A stretch of DNA of 64,000 bases from an uncultured Parolsenella sp. (GCF_934660935.1 NZ_CAKUIH010000005.1:109237-173236), one strand, 5' to 3'. Positions 16,934 through 26,213 are shown, numbered from the stretch's first letter. A program made the numbers and translations. Notes: generated by a model not told the origin, from the sequence alone.

Positions 16934-18154
16934 CTAGGCTTCCGCCCTCGAACGGCGCTCGAGCGGAATGGTGACCAGCACGAGCCCGAGCGCCACCAGC
17001 GCGAACACGGCGCCCACGGCGCCAACGTTCGCAAGCCCGAGGTTGCTCACGATGACTCCGCCAACCGCCGTGCCAAATGCGATGCCGATATTGAACGCCG
17101 TCGCCTCGAGCGAGCTCGCGAGCGTAAGCGCCTTGGGGTGCTTGCGTATTGCCGTATTCATGAACATCGAGATGCAGGGCACGGACGCAATGTACATGAG
17201 CAGCGATATCGCCATGACACACGCAAGGCCCAGCGACTGCGAGGGACCCGCGAGCCAGAGCGTGAACAGCACGACGGAAAGCATGGGGAAGGTCACGCAC
17301 AGCGCTCGAATTCCAAAGCGAGAGTCAACCCAGCCGGAAAGCAGGTTCGACGCAAACGTGCCCGCGCCATACGCCATCAGCGTGGCGCTCGCGGCAAGCG
17401 GAGACATCCCGAGGACCGTCTCGAGATAAGGCGTGACATACCCGTAGAGCACGTAAATCGAGCCCACACCAAAGACAAAGATGGCGATACCCGTCATGAC
17501 CTGCGGCTCGAAGAGGAGGCGCACCTGCTCGCCGGCAGTCGCGGGCTCGTCCGTGGCACCCTCGCGCGGAAGCAATGCGACGAGAGCGACACACGTCACG
17601 AGGGCGAGCGCAAGCGCGGCCCACATGATGATGCGCCAGTCGGAGAGAGCGGCCAGGGCCTTGCCGACGGAGGTTGCGACAACCATCGCCACGGAGAACG
17701 CAGCGTAAACCACGCTGATCATCGCGGACGTCCGCTTCGGGTCGACGAGCTCGGGGATGAACGTGATGCCCACGCCCAAAAACGTTCCAGAGACGGCACC
17801 GATAAGCACGCGACTCGCGAGGAGAATGTCAAACGTCGGGGCAAGCGACTGAACGAGATTGGCGACGCAGAACACCGCCGAGTAGGCAACGACGAGATGA
17901 AAGCGCTTGAAGCGGCCCGTCGCAAGGGTGAGCAGCGGGGTCAAGAACGCATACGTCATCGCAAAAAAGCTGATAAGCTGGCCCGCCTCCGCAAGCGTCA
18001 CGCCATAGGCGTCGGCAATCTCCTGCTCGACGCCTATGACGGCGAACTCAGAGCAACCCAAAGAGAAGCCGAGGACGACGAGCAGGGCCACGCAGATACG
18101 GCGACGTGCAGGCGACAGCGCGGAAGCCCCCGCCGTCTTGGTCATCTCTTCCAC
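16934..18154 (-). CDS. MFS efflux transporter (AraJ/DHA1-like)
   Basis: A 406-residue, 12-segment major facilitator protein. GTG 18154 is chosen because AGGAG lies five bases upstream; ATG 18145 is the alternative. Diagnostic segments are GFSLGCSEFAVIGVEQEIAD in helix 1, the motif-A-like LTLATGRFKRFHL between helices 2 and 3, and LIGAVSGTFLGVGITFIPEL in helix 4. Relatives in the AraJ/YdhP group export sugars, drugs or metabolites. The start overlaps the tail region of the flavodiiron gene (TAGGAG serves as both stop and ribosome binding site), so fprA, this gene and the SpeE-like gene form one operon. Substrate unknown. Confidence 0.82.
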   Translation of the reverse strand: MEEMTKTAGASALSPARRRICVALLVVLGFSLGCSEFAVIGVEQEIADAYGVTLAEAGQLISFFAMTYAFLTPLLTLATGRFKRFHLVVAYSAVFCVANLVQSLAPTFDILLASRVLIGAVSGTFLGVGITFIPELVDPKRTSAMISVVYAAFSVAMVVATSVGKALAALSDWRIIMWAALALALVTCVALVALLPREGATDEPATAGEQVRLLFEPQVMTGIAIFVFGVGSIYVLYGYVTPYLETVLGMSPLAASATLMAYGAGTFASNLLSGWVDSRFGIRALCVTFPMLSVVLFTLWLAGPSQSLGLACVMAISLLMYIASVPCISMFMNTAIRKHPKALTLASSLEATAFNIGIAFGTAVGGVIVSNLGLANVGAVGAVFALVALGLVLVTIPLERRSRAEA

Positions 18155-18162
18155 TTGCTCTC

Positions 18163-19326
18163 CTATCGCGCGAGCTCCTCGGCAAGCGCCTCGATCTGGG
18201 CACGCGTCTCATTGTTGACGGCGCCCTTGACAGTAACGACGTTCTCGCAGATATCGATATCTTTCATCGCCTCGAGCTGGGAGCGCATGACCTTGGCGGC
18301 CATCGGCGCCCAGGAACCGGCCTCGACGAGAGCGACGCGACGGTTCTGGTAGGCGTGCTCGGCGAGCGTGTGAAGGAACGTGCTCATGTGCGGGAAGATG
18401 CTGCCCGCGTAGGTGATGCTCGCCAGCACGAGGCGATCATAGCGGAAGGCGTCCTCTACAGCCTCGGACATGTCGTCACGGGCGAGGTCGAAGACCGAAA
18501 CCTCCTGGCCGCGGGCCTTGAGCGCATCCGCGAGCTCAAGCGCCGCCTGCCTCGTATTGCCATAGACGGAGGAGTAGGCGATGGTCACGCCCTTATCCTC
18601 CGGCTCATAGCTTGACCACGTGTTGTAAAGGTCGAGGTAGTAGCCAAGGTTCTCAGAAAGCACAGGGCCATGAAGCGGGCAAATGTGCGCAATGTCGAGC
18701 TTCGCAGCCTTCTTGAGCACAGCCTGGACGTTCTTGCCAAACTTGCCCACGATACCGAAGTAGTAGCGCCTCGCCTCGCACGCCCAGCCCTCCGGGTCCT
18801 CGGAGTCGAGCGCACCGAACTTGCCGAAGCCGTCAGCGGAGAAGAGCACCTTGTCCTCGGGCACATAGGAGAAGAGCACCTCAGGCCAGTGCACGTTGGG
18901 CGCGCCAACGAAGGTGAGGCTACGCCCACCCAGTTCGAGCGTGGCGCCCTCCTTGACCACGAGCTTGCGCTCCGGATAGTCAGTGCCGAAGTAGGCAACC
19001 ATCATCTTGAACGCCGGCGCCGAGGCAACGACGGTCGCCTCGGGGTAGCGCTCCATGAAGGCGGCAATGCTCGCAGAGTGGTCGGGCTCCATGTGATGAA
19101 CGACGAGGTAATCAGGCGTGCGACCCGCAAGCGCGGAGTCGAGGTTCGCCAGCCACTCGTCAGTGAAGTGGGTGTCGACGGTATCCGTTACGGCGATCTT
19201 CTCGTCGCCAAAGATGACGTAGGAGTTATAGGACATGCCATTGGCGCGCACATCGTACTGCCCCTCGAACAGGTCGATGTCGTGGTCGTTTACGCCAACG
19301 TATGCAATGTTGTCGGTAACGTTCAT
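18163..19326 (-). CDS. fprA: Class A flavodiiron protein (O2/NO reductase)
   Basis: A 387-residue protein made of a metallo-beta-lactamase-like diiron domain (about 1-245) and a C-terminal flavodoxin domain (250-387). Diiron ligands are visible in HHMEPDHSAS (H-x-E-x-D-H) and in the later HICPLHGPVL. The flavodoxin FMN loop is YSSVYGNTRQAA. Flavodiiron proteins reduce O2 to water or NO to N2O at low potential and protect anaerobes. It is the first gene of an operon with an MFS transporter and a SpeE-like protein, divergent from the mgtA leader. Confidence 0.93.
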   Translation of the reverse strand: MNVTDNIAYVGVNDHDIDLFEGQYDVRANGMSYNSYVIFGDEKIAVTDTVDTHFTDEWLANLDSALAGRTPDYLVVHHMEPDHSASIAAFMERYPEATVVASAPAFKMMVAYFGTDYPERKLVVKEGATLELGGRSLTFVGAPNVHWPEVLFSYVPEDKVLFSADGFGKFGALDSEDPEGWACEARRYYFGIVGKFGKNVQAVLKKAAKLDIAHICPLHGPVLSENLGYYLDLYNTWSSYEPEDKGVTIAYSSVYGNTRQAALELADALKARGQEVSVFDLARDDMSEAVEDAFRYDRLVLASITYAGSIFPHMSTFLHTLAEHAYQNRRVALVEAGSWAPMAAKVMRSQLEAMKDIDICENVVTVKGAVNNETRAQIEALAEELAR

Positions 19327-19461
19327 AAGGCCCCAATCCTTACCATTTATCTAGCCGCCCCATCCTATCACCCATGCCAACGCATAAACGCGCCCTGGTT
19401 GGTAACAATTAGGAATGACAGACTTACGGCAACCTTACATAACCCAACTCCCCCTATTTGT

Positions 19462-19516
19462 TATCATCTAGCCGATACAGCAACGATGGGCACCGCCCCC
19501 GGCACCAAGGAGGTGC
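19462..19516 (+). promoter_or_regulatory. mgtA leader start: -10 element and SD-bearing hairpin
   Basis: TGTTATCAT at 19459-19467 is an extended -10 candidate. GCACC (19502-19506), loop AAGGA, GGTGC (19512-19516) forms a hairpin carrying the leader ORF ribosome binding site AAGGAGG, so leader translation could be modulated by folding. An alternative pairing of GGTGC with the upstream GGGCACC is also possible. Confidence 0.45.
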
Positions 19517-19519
19517 GTC

Positions 19520-19627
19520 ATGTCCGACGGTTCCAGTCATAGTCGCAACAACAGCCACGAACCCAAGACCCTCAAGTCCATGGAGGAGGCGCCCGCCCTC
19601 GGGATGGCGGCCGCCCGTCGCGCATAG
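19520..19627 (+). CDS. 35-residue leader peptide upstream of mgtA
   Basis: A small ORF with the best ribosome binding site in the neighbourhood (AAGGAGGTG, four bases before ATG 19520), ending TAG at 19627. The product is Ser/Asn/His-rich at the front (MSDGSSHSRNN) and Ala/Arg-rich at the end (MAAARRA); Pro occurs twice and acidic residues cluster at EE. It is not homologous to anything I recognise. It lies 95 bases before an intrinsic terminator that in turn precedes the Mg2+ ATPase start. This is the arrangement of a translated attenuator leader, as with MgtL in enterobacteria. Whether it is expressed is untested; the strong site and the position are the argument. Confidence 0.55.
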   Translation: MSDGSSHSRNNSHEPKTLKSMEEAPALGMAAARRA

Positions 19628-19722
19628 CGTCAGCTAGACAGCTTGTCAGCAAGACAACCGCACAGCTGAACGGCCAAACGCTAGATAGCTAGATAATCGC
19701 GCACGCACACGTTGTGCCTCCG

Positions 19723-19752
19723 GGGTCCCCGGCAAAGCGCCGGGCCCTTTTT
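19723..19752 (+). terminator. Intrinsic terminator (attenuator candidate) upstream of mgtA
   Basis: GGG/CCC plus CCCGGC/GCCGGG stem (19723-19747, loop AAAGC, two-base bulge) followed by TTTTT (19748-19752). It ends 26 bases before the mgtA ATG, in the same direction, after the leader ORF. A smaller stem GCACA/TGTGC lies just upstream and could belong to an alternative fold. Confidence 0.75.
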
Positions 19753-19778
19753 AGTATCCCGGGATTGCGAGGTGCGCC

Positions 19779-22565
19779 ATGATGCTGCGCGACCTCTTCG
19801 TTCGCATGCACGCGGACGTCAAGAAGCAGAAGCCCTCCGCCAAGAGGGAGTCCCAGGCCAAGGCACAGCAGGAGTGGCTGCGACACGCCGCCGCGGCTCC
19901 TTCTTCAGAGCTATTCTGCGAGATCAACAGCTCCGAAGAAGGCCTCGCGTCTGACCAGGTCGACACCGCCCGCGAGTTCTACGGCGCGAACTCCGTCGCC
20001 CGGGCGGCCAAGCGCCCGTTGCCGGTCCGATTCCTTGCGTCTTTCGCGGACCCCTTCACCTACATCCTCGTCTTCATCGCCATCGTCTCGGTCCTGACCG
20101 ACTGGGTCTTCGCCACCGGCACCGAGCGCGACCTCTCCACCCCGCTCATCATCGGCGCGATGGTGCTCGTCTCCGGCGTGCTGCGCTTCGTCCAGGACGA
20201 GAAGAGCACCGTCGCCGCAGAGTCCCTGGCGGAAATGGTCGAGTCCACCGCCGAAGTCGAGCGCGACGGCGACGGCGGCAACGAGACCCCGATCGACGAG
20301 ATCGTCGTCGGCGACGTCATCCACCTCTCATCAGGCGACATCGTCCCCGCCGATCTGCACATCTTTGCCGCCCGCGACCTCTTCGTGAGTCAGGCATCGC
20401 TCACCGGCGAGTCCGAGCCCATCGAGAAGCGCGCGAGCCTCGATGTCACGGGCCTCGAAAACCTAGACGTCGCCGCGACAGTCATCACCGATCTCCCCGA
20501 CCTCGCCTTCATGGGCTCCACCGTCATCTCCGGCAACGCGCGCGGCGTCGTCGTCGCCACGGGCGCCCGCACGATGTTCGGCGAGGCGACGGGCACGCTC
20601 GTCGGCCGCAAGCGCGAGACCTCGTTCGACACGGGCATCAAGTCGACGAGCCGCCTGCTCATGCGCCTCATGTTCGTCATGCTGCCGGTGGTCTTCGTCA
20701 TCTCCGGTGTCACCAAGGGCGACTGGGTCGACGCCCTGCTCTTCTCGCTCTCCGTCGCCGTCGGCCTCACGCCCGAGATGCTGCCCATGCTCGTGACCAC
20801 CTGCCTCGGCAAGGGCGCCGTCGACCTCAGCCACTCCCGCGTCATTGTCAAGCGCCTCGACTCGATCCAGGACCTCGGCGCCGTCGACGTCCTCTGCACC
20901 GACAAGACCGGAACCCTCACCGAGGACCGCATCGTCCTCGAGCGCCACCTCGACGTCAACGGACGCGAGGACGCCCGCGTCCTGCGCTACGCCTTCCTCA
21001 ACAGCTACTTCTCGACCGGCGTGAAGAACCTCGTCGATAACGCGATCATCGAGCGCGCCCTCTCGGAGGGCACCGACGAGGTCGATGCCGTGACGGAGGG
21101 AACCCCCGTCACGGCAGAGGAGCTGGCCGAGTACTACCACGGCATCGACGAGCTTCCGTTCGACTTCGAGCGTCGTCGCCTCTCCGTTGTCGTGGGCGAC
21201 GCCAGGGGCCGCACGCGCATGGTAACCAAGGGCGCCCTCGAGGAGATTCTCGGCATCTGCTCGCGCGTCGAGGTCGACGGGCAGGTCCTTCCCCTAACCG
21301 ACGAGCTCGCGGAGAAGGTCATCTCCCGCGGCGCGGACCTCGCCGACGAGGGCATGCGCGTCCTCGGCGTCGCCCGCAAGGACAACCCCGCCGGCACCGG
21401 CATCCTCACGGTCGATGACGAGCGGGACATGGTCCTCATCGGCTACCTCGCCTTCCTCGATCCACCCAAGGAGAGCTCCGCCGCCGCCATCAAGGCCCTC
21501 CTTGAGCACGGCGTGGAGACGAAGGTCCTCACGGGAGACTCCGCCCGCGTCGCGGCGCACGTCTGCCGAGCCATCGGCATCCCTGCCGACAACGTCCTCA
21601 CCGGCACCGACGTCGAGGCCATGAGCGACAAGGAGCTGGCGGTTGCCGTTCAGCAGACGTCCATCTTCGCCAAGCTCTCCCCCTCCCAGAAGGCGCGCGT
21701 CGTCGCGACGCTCCGCGGCCTCGGCCACGCCGTCGCGTACATGGGTGATGGTGTGAACGACGCCGCCGCCATGCGCGAGAGCGACTGCGGCATCTCGGTC
21801 GACTCCGCCGTTGACGTAGCCCGCGAGGCCGCCGACATCATCTTGCTCGAGAAGGACCTCATGGTCCTCGAGCGCGGCATCGAGTGCGGCCGTCGCACCT
21901 ACGCGAACATGATCAAGTACGTGAAGATGACGGTCAGCTCGAACTTCGGCAACATCGCGAGCGTCCTTGTGGCGGCGGCGCTGCTACCGTTCCTCCCCAT
22001 GACGGCCGTCCAGCTGCTCCTGCTCAACCTGATCTATGACCTCACCTGCACGGCCATCCCCTGGGACAACGTCGACGAGGACGCCATCCGCACCCCGCGT
22101 CGCTGGGACACGGCCTCCGTGCGCCGCTTCATGGTCGCGTTTGGCCCCCTGAGCTCGATCTTCGACATCCTCACCTTCGCAGCGCTGTTCTTCTTCGTGT
22201 GCCCCGCCGTCGCCGGCGGCGCCTGGGGCACGCTCGACACCGCGGGTCAGGCGCTGTTCGTCGGCACCTTCCAGGCTGGCTGGTTCGTCGAGAGCATGTG
22301 GACGCAGACGCTCGTGGTGCACCTGATCCGTACCGAGAAGACCCCGTTCATCGGCAGCTGCGCGTCTCTGCCGCTCGTGATGCTCGGATCGATGGGCATC
22401 GCCGTCGCAACGCTCCTGCCAGCGAGCGCGCTGGGCGCGGCGCTTGACTTCTGCAGCCTGCCGCCGGTGTTCTGGGGCGTCCTCGCCGTGATGGTGCTCG
22501 GCTACGCGGTCATCGTCTCCGGCATGAAGAAGTTCTTCCTGAGCCGCAACGATTCGCTCCTGTAG
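19779..22565 (+). CDS. mgtA: MgtA/MgtB-type Mg2+-importing P-type ATPase
   Basis: A 928-residue P3B-type ATPase, the usual family length. GAGG lies seven bases before ATG 19779. The cation ATPase N-domain (AREFYGANSVA) is followed by an actuator with LTGESEPIEK, the phosphorylation motif DKTGTLT, LTGDSARVA, and GDGVNDAAAM. Membrane segments include VAVGLTPEMLPMLVT with the ion-site proline, and six C-terminal helices with NLIYDLTCTAIPWDNVD. The last is typical of MgtA. It imports Mg2+ at low external magnesium. A 35-codon leader ORF and terminator precede it, which suggests attenuation. Confidence 0.92.
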   Translation: MMLRDLFVRMHADVKKQKPSAKRESQAKAQQEWLRHAAAAPSSELFCEINSSEEGLASDQVDTAREFYGANSVARAAKRPLPVRFLASFADPFTYILVFIAIVSVLTDWVFATGTERDLSTPLIIGAMVLVSGVLRFVQDEKSTVAAESLAEMVESTAEVERDGDGGNETPIDEIVVGDVIHLSSGDIVPADLHIFAARDLFVSQASLTGESEPIEKRASLDVTGLENLDVAATVITDLPDLAFMGSTVISGNARGVVVATGARTMFGEATGTLVGRKRETSFDTGIKSTSRLLMRLMFVMLPVVFVISGVTKGDWVDALLFSLSVAVGLTPEMLPMLVTTCLGKGAVDLSHSRVIVKRLDSIQDLGAVDVLCTDKTGTLTEDRIVLERHLDVNGREDARVLRYAFLNSYFSTGVKNLVDNAIIERALSEGTDEVDAVTEGTPVTAEELAEYYHGIDELPFDFERRRLSVVVGDARGRTRMVTKGALEEILGICSRVEVDGQVLPLTDELAEKVISRGADLADEGMRVLGVARKDNPAGTGILTVDDERDMVLIGYLAFLDPPKESSAAAIKALLEHGVETKVLTGDSARVAAHVCRAIGIPADNVLTGTDVEAMSDKELAVAVQQTSIFAKLSPSQKARVVATLRGLGHAVAYMGDGVNDAAAMRESDCGISVDSAVDVAREAADIILLEKDLMVLERGIECGRRTYANMIKYVKMTVSSNFGNIASVLVAAALLPFLPMTAVQLLLLNLIYDLTCTAIPWDNVDEDAIRTPRRWDTASVRRFMVAFGPLSSIFDILTFAALFFFVCPAVAGGAWGTLDTAGQALFVGTFQAGWFVESMWTQTLVVHLIRTEKTPFIGSCASLPLVMLGSMGIAVATLLPASALGAALDFCSLPPVFWGVLAVMVLGYAVIVSGMKKFFLSRNDSLL

Positions 22566-22710
22566 GGACGAAGCGGTCGGCGAGACAAAGCCGCCGAGCA
22601 TCTGAGCTCACCCGCACCCGCCAGCAACCCCGCGGGGGCCAGTGCGACTGGAGAACCGCCGCCCGACGAGCGCGGGCGACCCATACCTCAACAACCCATA
22701 CCCCAACAAC

Positions 22711-22741
22711 AAGGGGCTGGCGGAAGCATCCCGTCAGCCCC
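22711..22741 (-). terminator. Terminator-like hairpin at the end of the phospho-signalling operon
   Basis: GGGGCTGnCGG / CCGnCAGCCCC-type stem (about 22713-22741) overlaps the stop codon of the transglutaminase-like gene. On the minus strand it is followed by TTGTTGTTG, a weak U-tract, and is the only hairpin seen between this operon and mgtA. Confidence 0.55.
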
Positions 22742-23751
22742 TACTTCTTGCGGCAGAGAAGCACGTTGCGCCCGGGGACGAGCCGATATGCGACGTCATG
22801 GTGCCAGGTCTTCGTGGCCAGCTTGACCACCTCGTGCGCGAAGCGCCTGAACTCGCCCTCGTCACCCGAGGGCAGGCGCATCTCGACGGAAGAGGCGCCG
22901 CGTGCTCGCCGCAGGATCGTCCTCGCCCCGCCCATGTCCCACGCATCAAGGTCAAAGGCGTCGTAGTAGCCCGCCGAGACATCGCACGCGGAGCTAAAGC
23001 CAACGCCTGCGGCGAGGTGGGTTGGCGCGGCCTCGGCATCGGACAGGCCGAGATAGGCATGGCTGCAAGTCCAGCCGTCGCGCTCCGCGTCCCAGTAGGT
23101 GTCCGCATGCACCCAGCGAGGCGGCGCGCCCCTCTCGACGGACACGTCGACGAGGTTCCAGGCATGGCTGGTCTCGCCATCGCGACCGCGCCTCGGGGGC
23201 CGGTCTCCGCCCGTAGCCCACCCGCTCACGACGGCGCACGGCACATGCGCCGCGTCACACAGCAGCTTGAACGCGCGGGCATAACCCGTGCAGACGGCCC
23301 CGGTGTGCCCGCGGCCAAGCGCGCCGACCGCGTTTCGCAGGTCGGTACCGCCTTCGATGCCAGCGCCAAGGCTGAGCAGCCCGTCATGGATGGCGGCGAC
23401 GCGCGCCAGCCCCACAGGAAGCGCAGAAGCCGCCTCGAGGATCGGGTCGGCGCTGCGGGCTATCGCGTCGAGCTCCGAGCGCGCCTCGGCCTCGTCGCGC
23501 AGGTAGGAGAAGGACATCCTCGTTACCCCCTGCGACCCGCGCTCAACCGTCGTCGCGGACGAATTCGCCCAGATGATACGCGGGTTGTCGTGCATCACCA
23601 GACGGAACACCTCGAACGCGGCGGTGTGGTCGAGGCCGCCGGGAAGCGTCGCCTCGCGCGAGAAGGTGGCAAGCGCGTCGAGGATCTCCTCGTAGTAGGC
23701 ACGCGAGACCGGCCCCAAGGTCGAGCGATGTAGCTGCGCGACCATCCTCAT
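22741..23751 (-). CDS. Transglutaminase-like cysteine protease-fold protein
   Basis: A 336-residue protein starting MRMVAQLHRS. ATG 23751 overlaps the kinase stop (ATGA), so the two genes are translationally coupled. The transglutaminase-like core keeps a catalytic triad: Cys154 in GAVCTGYARAFKLLC, His196 in ETSHAWNLVDV, and Asp217 in VHADTYWD. The N-terminal 110 residues are helical with no known motif. No signal peptide or membrane segment is visible, so it should act in the cytoplasm as a protease, peptidase or crosslinking enzyme. Last gene of the kinase/PP2C/vWA operon, so its substrate may be a partner protein. Confidence 0.78.
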   Translation of the reverse strand: MRMVAQLHRSTLGPVSRAYYEEILDALATFSREATLPGGLDHTAAFEVFRLVMHDNPRIIWANSSATTVERGSQGVTRMSFSYLRDEAEARSELDAIARSADPILEAASALPVGLARVAAIHDGLLSLGAGIEGGTDLRNAVGALGRGHTGAVCTGYARAFKLLCDAAHVPCAVVSGWATGGDRPPRRGRDGETSHAWNLVDVSVERGAPPRWVHADTYWDAERDGWTCSHAYLGLSDAEAAPTHLAAGVGFSSACDVSAGYYDAFDLDAWDMGGARTILRRARGASSVEMRLPSGDEGEFRRFAHEVVKLATKTWHHDVAYRLVPGRNVLLCRKK

Positions 23752-24821
23752 GCCGCCTCGGCCGCAGGGGTGGCCTTGGCCATCTCGGCCTCGACGTAGC
23801 AGTACGGGCACGCGCTGAAGCCACGGTGGTACGCGTGCCCGCAGGGACAATCGACAAGCTGGTCGAGGTAGTCGCCCAGCAGGCGCTCCCACTGGCCCGG
23901 CGCGAGGCGACGGCTCGGGTCATCGTCGAACAGGCTCCACTGAAAGGCCTCCTGGAAGAGTGGCGGGAGATACTCCAGGGGCAGGGCCCAGGGCTTGAGC
24001 TTGAGACCGGGCGCGGTGCCGACGAACGGGGAAGCGCCTTCCGCCACCAGCTCGTCCACGGGCCTTGGGCGCTCGTAGGAGTCGTCGGGGCCGATGTCGA
24101 CTGAACCAGAGAAGGGATGGACCCAGTTGTCGAGGGCGCGGAAGATCGCCACCGCGAGGCCGAAGTCATCGGTCTTGGGCGTGAACGTGGAAATGCCCTT
24201 CAGCGCCATCTCTCGATAACCGAGGCCGCATTCGCGCTGGGCGCGGACGAGCTCGGGGGCGACGTAGCCCTCGGCGCAGACGCCGCAAGGATAGACCAGG
24301 CTGCGGTCATACGCCAGGTGGAAGCCATCGACGTCAAGAAGGCCGACATGGCCATCTTCCCCCACCACGAAGTTATAGGGGTTCCAGTCTCCCACACAGA
24401 TGCCGATGTGGTGCAGGAACTCCACGACGTGGCACAGCTCCTTAAGGGCGACCAGCGAGCGACGCGTGGCGGCGGCGTCGGCACCCGGATACTCGCAGGC
24501 CACGGGAAGCGGATCACCCTGGAAGCGTCGCATCACGAAGCCCGCGAACTCCGTAGCGGCCGGATCTCTATAGAGCGCCTCGGAAGGCCAGGCGAGAGCC
24601 GCCATGGCGTCGGGGGCCTTGTCGCAGAGCGCGAGGTGGCACCTGGCCATCGCCTCGACCTTGACCTCATGGATGAACATGTCGGGGTCATCGGCGTGAT
24701 AGATCTTCGCAACCGAGCACGGGTCGTCGACGACATCGTAGACGACGCCCTCGGAACCACTTGAGCCGGCGTCGGCGAGAACCACGGGGCAGCCGGCATT
24801 CGTGTAGACAACCATTGCCAT
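23748..24821 (-). CDS. TerY-P-like protein kinase with C-terminal zinc ribbon
   Basis: A 357-residue kinase. Starts at 24821 and 24815 are both possible; GAAGGAAGGA precedes both. The glycine loop is GSSGSEGVVYDV, the ATP lysine is Lys39 in SVAKIYH, the catalytic loop is GDWNPYN (Asp145, Asn150) in place of HRDLKPEN, and the DFG equivalent is LDVDGF (Asp163). The activation-segment APE is at GYVAPEL. This loop pattern resembles the kinase of the TerY-P triad. The C-terminal CPCGHAYHRGFSACPYC is a four-cysteine zinc ribbon. It sits between PP2C and transglutaminase-like genes in one operon. The target is unknown. Confidence 0.82.
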   Translation of the reverse strand: MAMVVYTNAGCPVVLADAGSSGSEGVVYDVVDDPCSVAKIYHADDPDMFIHEVKVEAMARCHLALCDKAPDAMAALAWPSEALYRDPAATEFAGFVMRRFQGDPLPVACEYPGADAAATRRSLVALKELCHVVEFLHHIGICVGDWNPYNFVVGEDGHVGLLDVDGFHLAYDRSLVYPCGVCAEGYVAPELVRAQRECGLGYREMALKGISTFTPKTDDFGLAVAIFRALDNWVHPFSGSVDIGPDDSYERPRPVDELVAEGASPFVGTAPGLKLKPWALPLEYLPPLFQEAFQWSLFDDDPSRRLAPGQWERLLGDYLDQLVDCPCGHAYHRGFSACPYCYVEAEMAKATPAAEAA

Positions 24822-24881
24822 TCCTTCCTTCGGACGGAGCGGGCGACGGCACCGCGCCGGGCCGAATCAAACAAACACCTG

Positions 24882-26213
24882 CTAGTTAAGGTGACGATAG
24901 GGCCTGAGCCCCACGCTTGGCCCAGGGACAAGGGCATGCGGGGAGAGCGAGCGGGGCTGGGCGTAGCACTCCGCGCGATGACTGCCGTCACGCACCTCGA
25001 CGGCGGGAACGGCGCGGTCGATGACGACGGAGATGGAGGGGCGCGGCGCGGGCGCGGGCGCGGACTCGGACGTGGGACCGGCGTGCTCGGGCTCGCGTGC
25101 GGGGCCGGCGGGCTCGGGAACAGGCTCGGGCGCGGGCTCGGCGGAAGCAGACTCGGGCGCGGGCTCGGCAGCCGGCTCGGCAGGGCCAGCGCCAACCAGC
25201 TCGGGACCGGCATCAGAATCGGCGTCAGGCTCCAAACTGGATTCGCCCCCGGGGCCTCCGACGGACCTCTCGTCATCGTCAGGCTCGTCGAACGGCTGCT
25301 TGCCGATGGGTCCCCCGTCCTCAATGACCCTCTCGGAAGCGGGGCGATCAGCGGCAACGTCCGCATCGCACCCACAGGCGTCAGGGGCCTCGTAGAGGAC
25401 CACCACGGTCTTGTCGTCATAGACGTCGATCGGGTCGAGGTCCCCGAGGAACTTCTCGGCGGCGGCACTCAGGTCCTCGGGGCGAGCGGCGTCGGCTGGA
25501 TCGAGGCGCAGCAGCAGGTCAAGCAACGGGTCATTAACCTCGACGTTAGCCAGGTCCCCATCCGCCTCGGACGCCGACACGACAAAGCCCGGCACGAACT
25601 GCTCGAGCATGCCGTCCGTGGCGAGGACGAGGCCCTCAACCCCCTCGGCCATCCCAAACCGCCAGTGGTCGTCCGCGCTCAGGGAGAAGACCGTGTTGCG
25701 ATGCCCGGCTCGGTCCATGCGGCAGAGAGGGTGGTAGCCATCCGCGAAGAGACCCACGATGCCGGAGTCCCCGGCGCAGGCCCAGGCCACGCTATAGCCA
25801 TCCCAGACGCACAGGGCGAGGGTCGTCGCCAGCGCGGCGGGATCGGCCCCGACCTCGGCCGCCTTGCGATTAACGGCGGTAAGGGCGCGATGCACGACCC
25901 CCTCGAGCTTAAGGTCGTCAATCCCGGCAAGGCCAGGATACGTAGCCGCGGACAGCGAGAGCGCCTCCACCGCCGCCGTCGCCGCGGCGGCGGACCCGAG
26001 GTTCGAAAGCTCCGCCGAGCCGAGCCCGTCCGCCACCGCCGCCACAACGAACTCGTCGCCGCGAACACGGCGGACGCGGGTGCCGCCGGGAGCCACACAC
26101 GTGCTCGACCAGCCCGAGCGCACGATGCGAACGGCGAACGAGTCCTGGTTGGGGATGCCGAGGGCGAGGTGGGAGGTCCCGGGAACGGAGGCCTGATAGC
26201 ACATCAAACTCAT
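24882..26213 (-). CDS. PP2C-type protein phosphatase with disordered tail
   Basis: A 443-residue protein starting MSLMCYQASVPG, with AGAAGGGC upstream. The PP2C core (about 1-275) shows Asp24 in PNQDSF, Asp62 in VADGLGS, GDSG (148-151), ATDG (198-201) and DDKT (266-269), the set of metal-binding residues of PP2C_2 proteins. Residues about 280-400 are a low-complexity Glu/Pro/Ala/Ser stretch, probably a flexible linker, ending in a short ordered segment (SISVVIDRAVPAVEVRDG). PP2C enzymes remove phosphate from Ser/Thr and would oppose the three kinases here. Cytoplasmic. Confidence 0.88.
   Translation of the reverse strand: MSLMCYQASVPGTSHLALGIPNQDSFAVRIVRSGWSSTCVAPGGTRVRRVRGDEFVVAAVADGLGSAELSNLGSAAAATAAVEALSLSAATYPGLAGIDDLKLEGVVHRALTAVNRKAAEVGADPAALATTLALCVWDGYSVAWACAGDSGIVGLFADGYHPLCRMDRAGHRNTVFSLSADDHWRFGMAEGVEGLVLATDGMLEQFVPGFVVSASEADGDLANVEVNDPLLDLLLRLDPADAARPEDLSAAAEKFLGDLDPIDVYDDKTVVVLYEAPDACGCDADVAADRPASERVIEDGGPIGKQPFDEPDDDERSVGGPGGESSLEPDADSDAGPELVGAGPAEPAAEPAPESASAEPAPEPVPEPAGPAREPEHAGPTSESAPAPAPRPSISVVIDRAVPAVEVRDGSHRAECYAQPRSLSPHALVPGPSVGLRPYRHLN

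Noticed and set aside
19327..19779. M-box or other known riboswitch upstream of mgtA
   Set aside because: I could not find the M-box core sequences. The leader ORF plus terminator is the simpler reading, but a structure search is needed to exclude a new RNA class.
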